DNA of 64,000 nt, from positions 66,317,414-66,381,413 of the forward strand of contig CP141126.1 of NCBI GenBank assembly GCA_035236585.1. The letters are read 5' to 3'. The notes under the pieces were generated by a model. That model saw nothing but the letters and a program-made list of their open reading frames with translations. It did not search any database and had not been told where the DNA came from. The position numbers and the translations under genes are program-made. This stretch comes from Warburgia ugandensis. Lineage: Eukaryota; Streptophyta; Magnoliopsida; Canellales; Canellaceae. Of this stretch, positions 54,454 to 64,000 are shown in pieces (positions within the stretch are counted from its first letter, which is position 1; every line of letters begins with the position of its first letter).

Positions 54454-57400
54454 TGTAATACATTGAATTTTTAATTTTATAAATTTATTAGTTGTAAATG
54501 CTATTATTAGAAATGAAGTTGTTTAAATAATAATGTTGTGTGAATGTGTGATGTTATCGTAAGGAGAATAAATGGTTAGAATGCACTTTACAAGCACATC
54601 AAAATCTTACTATAGATGAATCTTTGAGATAGATGGATGAGATTTAAAGAGAAATATGTAATTATTTCAACTTAGATTAAGAGTGAACAAATGGGTAAGA
54701 TTTTCTCAAAGAATTTGAGAAAGTGGAGATCATGTCTTATATATAGGATGGGCAACTATATGATGGGTGATAATAGAGCTAAGAAAAGTAAGCAAGTAAG
54801 CTAATCAGCTGCTAGATCAAACAACTAATTAGATAAGCTGCTGGCTTAAGAAAATAAATAAGCAATTTAAAGATGGATATTTAGCATGAAATTTACGTGG
54901 GAACCTAGCTAAAACATACAATTATGAACCAGCCAATAGTGGCTTAGTTAGAAGAGGGAACAATGATGATTTGGTGTTATTTACCCAAGACGTCATTCCA
55001 TGGTGAAATTAGGAGCTAATGTGTTAAATAAAAACATTAATAAAATATGGAGACCATTTGATATATTATAAGAGAAAATTAGCTTAGATAATATTAGTTA
55101 GAAGAAGGTATGTAGAGACCTACTCAAAGTAGGACAGTGGGTTATGACTCGGCCATTAAGCATTCTCACAAATTAGAACTCTTAGGTTTATAAAAAGGAT
55201 TGGATGCCTAGCTTACGAATTGTTATTCCTTGGATAGTAATCCAATTGAGAAGGACAAAAGTATAGAGAAAAATCATGGAAAACAAAGGAAGGAGAAGAG
55301 AAGAGATTAGTTCAAAACTGGTGAGAAATATTGAATGTCGAAGGCAGTCTACTCGGGTGCAACTTAAGTGCAGAAAAGAAGACTGCAGAAGGCCTAGGAG
55401 CTGGTAATTTTGGATAGGGAAAATTTAAAAATTCTCCAAACTAAGGTTTTAAAAATCATGCATGAGTTTTTGAAAACAAAACATAGGATTTTGTATGATT
55501 TTGATTGAGATTTCATGATGTCTTTAGAAATAGATTTCTATGCAGGTGAAATTAGTCTTTCCATGACTATTTTTTATTTGATCCTATTATGTGATCATCA
55601 TGTTTTTTATGTGATGAATTAATAAATTCTTAAATTTGATTATCATATATGTTTCATGACAGATGATATGTTCAAAGGGTGAAAAGATACACTACTTTCA
55701 ACATGTGCTATTCTACCTCTGTTTTGACATGTTATCGTTATGGATGGATTTGCATGACCAAACAAGATTGTTTTTCTTAGAAATTTATACCATTTTTTCA
55801 TGATTCTAATTCTTGATATCATGATGTAAAAATAGTAGAGAAAATTAGTTCTTTTCTAGGTGAAGTTGATTGAGTTTTGAAGGGTTTTCTTGGATAACAC
55901 TAGGGACCTTGGATATAGTTTTTATACCCTATAGTGCTTTGTGATGTGGGTGTGATTGACATGGAATTTTTCATTTAAATTTTGTGTGAGCATGTGTTTT
56001 TGAGTGATGAGAATACCAAAAAAATATCTTGCATAAAAAGCTTCATGATTGTGAGTTACAAGGACAACTTTCCAAGTTGTTTTCTGGCACCCTGTAGTTC
56101 AATGTTATAGCTTAGAAAACGTGATGAATTTAGGTACCTTGGGACTCCAAATTTTCATGAATTTGTATATGAATATGAAGTATAATGGTGTGGAAAATTC
56201 TTGTAAAATTTTGGCATAGATCATAGGCCATTGATTATGTTTTTATAAAAAAATATTTTAGGAATTTTTTTAGCCAAATTTTGGATAGTTTTGCCCTCAA
56301 TTTCAAGCATACTTTTTAAAATGAAATATTTAGTTTCACAATGTGGTTTTTTGGTAAATTTTGTATCTTATGAATTAAATTAACCTTAGGAATGGATTTA
56401 TTGGAAGTGAGATTTATAAATTTCTTACTATTCAAAGGAAGCCCAAAATTGTCAATTTTATACGTTTATACCCTAAAAATTGTGAAGTAACATAGATATC
56501 CATTGAATTGTGTTAGTAGATGGATTACATATCGAAAATGGTAATGCACCAATTAAAAGCCCTATATATTATAGTTTGATAACTAAATTTGAAGTCATGA
56601 GAAGTTGGGAGTTGAAGGACTTAAAGAATTATGGGTACACAATGTTTTATATGAGATCAATATGTATGATATATGTTTACTTGGAATCTCTCATTTTGAA
56701 AAATACCATGTTGGATGTGATATATAGCATGATGATTGTATATTGTAGAGATTCATATTCCTTGTGCTAGTTCATGAGTGCGGTATGCTTCATTTTTTTC
56801 CCTAAGAAATCATGAGTGCAGTGAGCTCCAATTTCCTCATGATAATTCATGAGTGCGGTAACTCTATAATGGAGTGTTTGGGAGTAGGTAAACTATAGTT
56901 AGTTGCGAGAGAGATGGATTCTCAGGTTATTATGTTAGGGTGTTCAGATGGCCTTTGACCTCCTAAAAAGGATACTATTTAGTAACCATGGACTAGATTG
57001 AGAGTATGTGTCACTGCTAGACTACTTGGGTGATTTAGTGGTCCCATGAGAGTCGGTGATGGACCATATGTATTTGTGGTTAAGCATAGTTGGGAGGATA
57101 CTTCCGCTATGTGCACATTTACTTGTTTGTATTTGTTGGACATGTGAGTGTACATGTTGGTCATCCTTGAGGGTTAGACCACCTATCTTTATGGCCTTTG
57201 GGCAGGACATTGCGTTTAATGTGTGAATTGGATATTGTGATATATTTTGATGTTGTGAGATAGATTGTTATGTACATTTGTTATAGTAGTGAAAGTGTTA
57301 TGTTTGTTGGTTTTCAAAAGATTAAATTTGATTGCCTATAGTTTTCAAAATTAGTTTAGATGTTTCCAAATTGAGTAGTTATACTCACCCCAAACATTTT

Positions 57401-57489
57401 TCAAGTAGTACATTTGAGTAGTAGACCTTATGATCAAGACTCGGATAGTAGCAATAGTAAAAGTATGAGAGAAGGTGTTGTAATTTTAG
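54454..57489 (+). repeat. Element F 5' LTR, first part
   Basis: About 3 kb of AT-rich sequence with the block ATACTCACCCCAAACATTTTTC (57370-57391), which matches the CTCACCC...CATTTTTCAGG block in other LTRs here (11110, 63190). The 86-codon frame at 56510-56770 has no domain and lies within the LTR. Confidence 0.55.
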
Positions 57490-60250
57490 GTTAAAACTCA
57501 CTAGCGCACGAATAGGTTGTAGTAATTCAAGCGAGGAGGTTGATCCCATAAGGAATCAAACTAATGTGATACTAGTGGTCTCTACTTTAAATTATCTAAT
57601 CTATTTAAATTTAAGAGATCTTTTCCTAAACTAAAAAACGAAATTAACACTTGAAGATGGAAATTATGCTAAAACTCAAAACATGCTAAAATTAACAACT
57701 TCCCTAAATCAACACATTCTCTAAAAATGAAAGTTTTCTAAATTAAAATTTTCTAAAATGCAATTTTAACAACTTTCCTAAATCAAATTTCCTAAGCATG
57801 AAATTTAACAATTCATCTAAGGAAACATGCAACTAATCAACTACTTTCCTAATCATGCAAATTCTAAAGAATGCAATGGAATTTTTGGAAATGAAAATTT
57901 TAACAACTAACAAAATAATTAAATAACATGCTAACAATCTAATCAAGATTAAGAATCAAACACTAATTAAACAAACTTTCCCTCATATGAATGGATTCAA
58001 CTAGCTTGAATTTCAACTAATCACCAAATAATTCAACTAGCATACCACTCATGGGTTGTACTCATGGTATTAACATAATTTTGGAAATACTCTTCATGCT
58101 TTTTGAGATGAACAATCAATATTGAGGGTAATGGATTATAAATGGGCAAGGAACTTAACAATGTTTTCCAAATTGTTTAACCCGATAAGCTTTTAAAATC
58201 ATGCATTCATTACTTAGAGTGGTGCACATGGTTTTAAGGGATTTTGGGTATTTGGATTGGGATGTTCAAGTAACTAAATTCAATTGATCAACTTAAGAAA
58301 TCAATATGTAAATAGCAACATAAGATGATCATAGACTGAGATAAACTCCAGCAAATTATATTGCATTAAAAACAATTACATGGATGGTGCATTCCATTTT
58401 AGGAGAGCATGCACCACACTTTACACCCCAAAGAAACCTAAAATTAGATCTTAATAATATTTCCTCCTCCAACAAGCTTAAGATTCAAGGAAAAATCTAA
58501 TAGAATATAAAGGCAACAATCAAAGACTAAGGAAACAAGCTAAAGATCAATGAAACCAAAGGAGAACTAAATGAGTAATGAAGAGCAAGGACAAAGATTA
58601 GATTCAAGATGGTTTTCTTTATCTATCACTTCAAGGGAAAAACAACCTTGGATCTTGAATAAAAAGGCAAAGAAGAATAATAGAATTGAAAAGAATTAAA
58701 TAAGCAACAATGGAAGTAAGATCATGTAAAGAGAGATGATTTAAAAGGGAACCAAATAACCTTTGATAGGAGATCTAATTGACAAGACCTAGGCATGGAG
58801 CACTTGGGGAAGATGCAGTCCACCTTGAAAGGGTAGTAGCCACCCAAAAGAGAAGAAGGTTCAAGGCACAAAGTAGGAGAAAGTGAAGAAGGAAAAGGAC
58901 ACCCTCCTCCACATGAAGAAGGTGTCTTTTTCTTCTTAAAGAGAGAGCCCCTTAAACTTTGGTTTTTGATGGTCTTTTATATTTTTTCTCCTATATTTTC
59001 TTGGGTGACCTAAGATAAAGGTATGGTGGGGATGAAAATAAGGGAATCTGGATGGCTAAGATGATGGGTTAGCTAGGGTTTTAAAGGAGGACAAAATGAC
59101 TGCTTTTGGAAGGCACCAAGGTGGAGAGATGTCATTTTTTTTAGGAGGAGGCATCTCCCCCTTTCAATAATTGTTGAGGCTCCTTAGAATAAGGAAAGTG
59201 GGTTGGATGGAATGAGGTAAGAGTGAGAAATGAAGGTGGAAGGAAAGAGATGGGTAGAAAAAGATAGGTAAGACAGGTGAGATAGAAAAAAGTAATTGGC
59301 TAGGAAGTGGGAATTGCTTGAATGGTTGGAATGGAAGTTTAGGAGAATAGAGGTCTTAGAAAGGTAGGACTCTTAAATGAAAAGTGAAATTCGTGATGCA
59401 TCTTAATGGTTCGGTGGAAAGTGAGAAACAAGTGAAAAAAACATGAAAAAATATAAAAAATAGAGGGGTCTCTTCCTATTGGTACACATGCCACCTTCTT
59501 CTAATGAATTCTTTCTTAATTTTATTCAAAATATCCCCATAAATCTCAAGGATAATTCTTTGGATCCTCTTCCAATCCTGGCCTTCCATTTAGCTTAGCT
59601 TATGTGGCTTTGATTGCTTACTTTGATGGCTCCATTGGCTTGTCTTCATGGCCATCCTAGATCACTGTCTTGACTTAGCTTGATAGCTAAATTCCTTGGC
59701 TTTAGTGGTTAGCTTTGTCTCTTTATCTTTCCATCTTCTTCATGGCTTGATTATGGCTATGTGGCTTAAGTACCACCCATGCAAAGGTGGTGGAATTTGC
59801 ATGACTTGTGCATGTGCTCACTTTGTCTCCTTTAAGGGCATCCATTTCTTTTACTAAAGATGATCTTCATTCTTGATCTCATGTTGAATTGATGATTTTT
59901 AGGCTTGGACTCAATCTTTTGATCTTGATCTTCCATTTTCATCCCGATCGATCTCAGTCGTCAAATCACCATCTCACTTCCTACAAGAAGTTAAAAAATT
60001 TAGTTAAATCCTAAAAAAATATGATTAATCATGTACATATATCGAATTAGCCTCTTGACCAACAAAATATTAAATTTTTGAGTGATTGGGTCAAAAATGC
60101 ATGTGTAAACCCTAGTTTACACATGAGTAATCAATTGAGTGGTTTTTATGAAAAATTAGATATTCATCAAAAGGATTAGTTTATAATTTTATGTTACTTT
60201 ATTTTGAGAAATTATTGATTAGAATGTAAGAAGGACTTTTGATTTATTTT
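57490..60250. mobile_element. AT-rich insert of about 2.7 kb in the LTR of F
   Basis: TTTTAGGTT occurs at about 57485 and again at about 60246, where LTR-like sequence seems to resume, so these may flank an insertion. Near its start is CTAGCGCACGAATAGG followed by TTGATCCCATAAGG, a block I associate with non-coding ends of some plant retroelements. No frame of useful length on either strand. Borders and class are uncertain. Confidence 0.35.
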
Positions 60251-60490
60251 AGGTTTAATTTATGTATTATATGGTTGTATGGGTAGTGAGTAGTGAGTCT
60301 TGTGTTTGTGCTCATATGATGGAATATTTTATTTGAATGTATGTAGAGTTTTGCTTACAACTTTGGGATTTGAAAAAATGGGTTTAAAAACTACTATGTA
60401 GTATCGTTTTAAAAGGCTTTAAAATTTTTTTGGAGAATTTTCCAATTTTTTTTTTTTATAAAACTATTTCTAAAAATTGGTGTCATCCCA
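60251..60490 (+). repeat. Element F 5' LTR, last part
   Basis: It ends AAAATTGGTGTCATCCCA, three bases before the primer site. A T-run lies at 60448-60460. Confidence 0.5.
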
Positions 60491-60492
60491 AT

Positions 60493-60504
60493 TGGTATCA
60501 CAAC
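60493..60504 (+). promoter_or_regulatory. Primer-binding site of element F
   Basis: TGGTATCACAAC resembles the tRNA-iMet site TGGTATCAGAGC, with changes at positions 9 and 11. It lies two bases after the LTR. Confidence 0.65.
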
Positions 60505-60630
60505 ATGGTTTAGACTTGTCACTAGCAAATAGCTAACAATTCATAAAAGTCAATAATATTAGAATAGCTTGACTTAGGTTCATTAGACAATCTAGAAATA
60601 GAAACTTATTAGATTACTTTGTTATTTCAT

Positions 60631-60973
60631 ATGGTACCAATGAGAACTAGAGTTACTAATTAGATATCTACAAAAGCTCCTACCCCTATGATGCCTGCAA
60701 CTGTGCACTTGCCCCTACTACCCCACTATTGTAGCACCTGGCCCCACGGAACTTGTAACTGTGTAAACTATCATTGTAGAGGAACAACTTAACCTTGAGG
60801 TGTAGAATGATGTAGTTGATGATGCTACTAAGCTTATTCTATAAAGGATGAAGCAATGACTACATAGTCCTAGAAAAGGAAGGGAGTTGTTAGAAGAGAT
60901 TAGGATAAAAGATGCATGATTTAAGAATGATACCTTATTAGACTGATTTTAAAAAAAAATTTCCCTAAGTTTG
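60631..60973 (+). pseudogene. Element F gag, N-terminal part, before the solo LTR
   Basis: The ATG at 60631 starts MVPMRTRVTN then a stop. Decayed proline-rich reading follows (APTPMMPATV), ending LKKNFPKF at the solo LTR junction, which continues as ANNEGFKAVETW at 63647. In gypsy gag a similar FxPxF block precedes the conserved gag core. The reading has at least six stops. Confidence 0.55.
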
Positions 60974-63636
60974 TGTAATGACCCCAATTTTTGTAATATT
61001 AAAAGGCCATGAAAAGTTCAGTTTTAAAGATAAGGGAATTTTGGTCATTTCACTAGTTTCCTTGACTAAACCCAGGAATCTGGTCCTAAAAATGGTTCCA
61101 TTAGATGCGTCTTGAAAAAAGGAATCCAACGAGACCAAAATCACCCAAAACAGAGTTAAAATGAGCAAGTTATGGCCCTTTGAAGTTCAGGGGCAAAATT
61201 GTAATTTTTACAAAAACATGTTTAGCGGCAAAACACAGGGGCCTGTTTTGATACGAGCACCCTTCATCTTCAACCTCCTACAGGCTTCTGGAACGGTGGT
61301 GTTTCAAGGAGAAACCACCGCCATTCTGGAGGTTTCTCCACCACCATTCAAAGGCAGTTAGAACCCCTCCAGAACCCTCTTTAAAAGCCTTATAAATAGA
61401 GCTCATGGGCGCTCTAATGGCAGCCCAAAACCTTGGAGAAAACCCATCGTGGAGCAGTGACCTAGAGGGGAAAACGAGGAGAAAAACCCAGCAACGAGCC
61501 AGGTACGTCCAAGATCGCTCAAAACCCATCTCCCCCATAGTTCCAAGGTCAATTTCCCTAAGTTCTTGCATGAAAAACCATGCAAAACGAAGCCTGGGAG
61601 AGCCACCAAGGACCCAGGGACGTCCCCTGGGCCGCACTGGTTCGACAGGGTCAAACCAGGGTGTCCTGAGGAAGCCTCGGTCCCCCAGTCGACGCAGACG
61701 TTCCAGTCAGAACGTGACGCGTTGAATGCGTCTGAAGAAATGCTAAAGAGGAAGATGGGCTGAAGAGTGCCGCGCGTTTGCAGACGCGCCTGCTGAGGTG
61801 CATGCTGTAGACACATAGCACGCTAGCAGAGGCATCATTTTTGGTTGTTAAGGAAGCCAGGGCGCATGACACTGACGCCCAGCGCCCTAGCATTCCGTCT
61901 TTTAATTCTTAAGGGTCTTATGAACGTGCAACACTAAAAAGCTTATAACTTGAGATCTAGAGCTCCGATTGAGGCATCGCAAAAGGCGTTGTGTCCGTGT
62001 TGATGACGCGGACACATCCAAACTATAAAATCCCTGATCAAGGCCTAATCAAAAGAGGGCATGACCCTTAGAATAGGATGGTGGCGCGTGGCCACTAGAA
62101 CTTTGGAAAACTAAGGATACCAAGGCCCAATTAGGACCTTAGGACACCCATAGGCATAGGGATGGACCCCTAATGCCTAAGTAATAAGACCAATTACTCT
62201 AAAACCCATAAATGATAGGCCAAACTAACCTTGAGTCCCCAAACAATGTTCAGGAGCGTACGAGGACAAGAGGGTTAACACGACCTAGCCAGGTAGGTGC
62301 TCTATCACTATTAGATTCTTTTAAAAAAACTATTATTATTTTGAGAACATATGTTTTAAATATATGACTTGATTTGCATGACTTAATTCAGCATGCATGA
62401 TAAATGCTTTGTACATAGCCATGTTTTGAAATGATTGCATATACATTATGCACATATATGGGTTGCAAACAAGTGCATACATTGCATGATTTAAGTACTT
62501 GCAAAGATTGCATGTCCTTGAGGGTTGCCAAAAGACGCTGGAGTGCCGAGGGCGAGGCAGTTGTGAGGGACCCAAAGAGGACAAGTTTTAACAAGAGGTT
62601 TTGGCTTCTTTAATCTTATGTGATTTGGGCAAGTAAGCCTATGGGTGCTATGCCGAGGGGTTTGGGTTGGCCACCCGGCCTCTACTACTAATAGGTGGAT
62701 GGGTACCACGCCTAAAAAGAGGCAAGTCCCTACGTCGACTGCATGTGGTACAGGGGGCTACCATTGGTGTCACGGCACTGGGTCGATGTGTCATAGGCCC
62801 CGTGGAGGCTATGATCGAGTGTCCTCAGGTACCCGGGGACCACACGGCAAGGAGGTCGTGGGCATAGTGGACCCTATGGTTTGATGAGTTATGTGCATTT
62901 CATATAGCATGATATGAGATTGGTCGACCATACCATACTAGAGATCCATGAGTTGGACTCCATGAAGCATCTACTGCATATCATGATGTCATCATATATA
63001 TGATACTTTCAATTTTGGATTATGTGATCTTTTAAGTCATGAGTATTTTAGTTGATTATGGATTCTTATACTGATATTGAACTCGAGTATTCAAACATAC
63101 GCATATTTTGAATGAGCATATGATTTTAAAACATCTCATGCATTTATAAAACTAGTAGTGATAGGCTCCTACTGAGTATTTTATATACTCACCCAATCCT
63201 TAACATTTTTCAGACATCAGTAAGCACTCAAGGACAGGATACGTCCGTATATATCATGGTTCAAGATAGCTCCACTCACAAATAGAGGACATCTATGATA
63301 GTGCTATGAGCAAGTGAATCCAAAAGGAAACAAATATACATGTAAGTAAACTCTCAACCCTTTGGACATGTGTTTGTACTTAGTCACAGTTGGGCTCTGC
63401 GTTGTGACTGGAAAGACCTGGGGAAAAACATTTATGATTTCTGAAGTTTTTCAAAAACTACCTTAGTTGTTGTGAAAGCAAATGACACTCGGGGTTTTCA
63501 AAATGAGTTTAAAAACAAAAGATTTTCCGCTGCATTGCATGTTTCTTTATAGAATGGTTTTCAAATAGGGATGCATCCCGCCTTAGGAAGTTAGGTATTG
63601 CATTTAAAAATGCATGAGAAAACCCGGGTCATCACA
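60974..63636 (+). mobile_element. Solo LTR of the A family inside F gag
   Basis: 2,663 bp from TGTAATGACCCC to CCGGGTCATCACA with perfect target duplications GTTTG (60969-60973 and 63637-63641) and no interior. It is colinear with the solo LTR at 8838-11507: core at 61232-61270, TATA-like CTTATAAATAG at about 61389, the GTCGACTGCATGTGG block at 62734, and CTCACCC near 63190. This copy shows that the family ends in CACA, i.e. the opposite strand starts TGTGATGACC. Frames at 61278-61893 and 62336-62884 run across it and are not genes. Confidence 0.92.
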
Positions 63637-64000
63637 GTTTGCTAATAATGAGGGTTTTAAGGCAGTAGAGACTTGGTTGTATAAGATAATGATTATATTT
63701 AAAGCTATGAAGGTACCAAAAGATAGGCAAATAGCTATAGGTACCTTTGTATTAATAGAAGAAGCTTGCATTGGTAGCCTACTACAGAGCATACTTACTT
63801 TGCTAATGTAAATCCAATGGAAGGATATCAAAGTGGTATTTGAAGAGAATTATTTTTCTCCACATATTATTGAGGCTTAGAGCCTGAGTTTCTAAATCTA
63901 GTTCAAGGGAATATGCTTGTGGATGAGTATGAGACAAAAATTGGGAAGTTGAAGAGATTTGCTCCTTGAGTGTGCCCCACTGACTTACATGTAGCTTAAA
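63637..64000 (+). pseudogene. Element F gag core, after the solo LTR, cut by the window end
   Basis: The open stretch gives FANNEGFKAVETWLYKIMII, FKAMKVPKDRQIAIGTFVL and IEEACIG, then a stop. In another frame come FSPHII (about 63855), NLVQGNMLVDEYETKIGKL and KRFAP (63895-63965). These are the retrotransposon gag core words (A-E-W-L, F-x-x-M-x-V-P, QGxMxVxEYExxF). The first residues are shared with the target duplication. Gag would form the particle; the frame breaks make this copy defective. Confidence 0.75.

Larger units (their letters stand above)
54454..64000 (+). mobile_element. Element F: Ty3/gypsy element running off the right edge
   Basis: It starts TGTAATACATTGAATTTTT, similar to the C LTR start. 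LTR sequence runs to GTGTCATCCCA at 60490, followed by TGGTATCACAAC (primer site) and gag. A 2.7 kb insert (about 57490-60250) lies in the LTR, and a solo LTR (60974-63636) lies in gag. Only the 5' side is in the window. Gag wording puts it in Ty3/gypsy, probably the same broad chromovirus group. Confidence 0.65.

Overview
This 64 kb window looks like heterochromatic, repeat-filled DNA from a large flowering-plant genome. The evidence is the set of transposon families: long-LTR Ty3/gypsy chromovirus-type elements, Ty1/copia elements, an RTE-type LINE, and a plant L1-type LINE with zf-RVT and RNase H domains. I found no intact host gene, no tRNA or rRNA gene and no CRISPR array. Every long reading frame I could place belongs to a mobile element or runs across an LTR. 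The species cannot be named from this sequence.

Left third (1-21.1 kb). The window opens inside the 3' part of a long LTR (D, 1-1384). An old reversed LTR (C', 1385-1653 and 19228-21119) is split by element B (1654-19227). B is split in its left LTR by element A (about 3438-12492). A's right LTR is split by a reversed solo LTR (8838-11507, target duplication CACAC). A and B each carry a 3.4 kb interior with no gag-pol but with a tRNA-Met-type primer site, so they look like LARD-type non-autonomous elements.

Middle (21-34 kb). A foldback (MITE-like) element is followed by an antisense RTE-type LINE (23258-24940 and 30279-31725). The LINE is split by C, two head-to-tail LTR units with almost nothing between them. 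Poorly classified old repeats follow, to 34 kb.

Centre (34-50.3 kb). An antisense plant L1-type LINE (zf-RVT plus RNase H) is broken by three insertions: a Tekay/Del-like chromovirus (34277-43764, target duplication ATACG), a copia element (43789-48023, target duplication CAATC) and a 736 bp foldback element (48158-48893). Only 14 bp of original sequence, besides the two target duplications, separates the chromovirus from the copia element.

Right (50.3-64 kb). Unclassified old repeats lead to a decayed second copia element (LTR at 52092, gag and protease relics to 54453). This holds an insert of about 1 kb flanked by perfect 31 bp direct repeats. A further gypsy element (F) starts at 54454 and runs off the window. 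Its LTR is split by an AT-rich insert, and its gag is split by a second solo LTR of the A family (60974-63636, target duplication GTTTG).

The elements do not form a pathway. They form a layered record of insertion: L1, RTE and C' first, then B and copia, then A and the chromovirus, then solo LTRs. All positions come from reading and hand alignment; boundaries marked approximate are good to about 10-50 bp.
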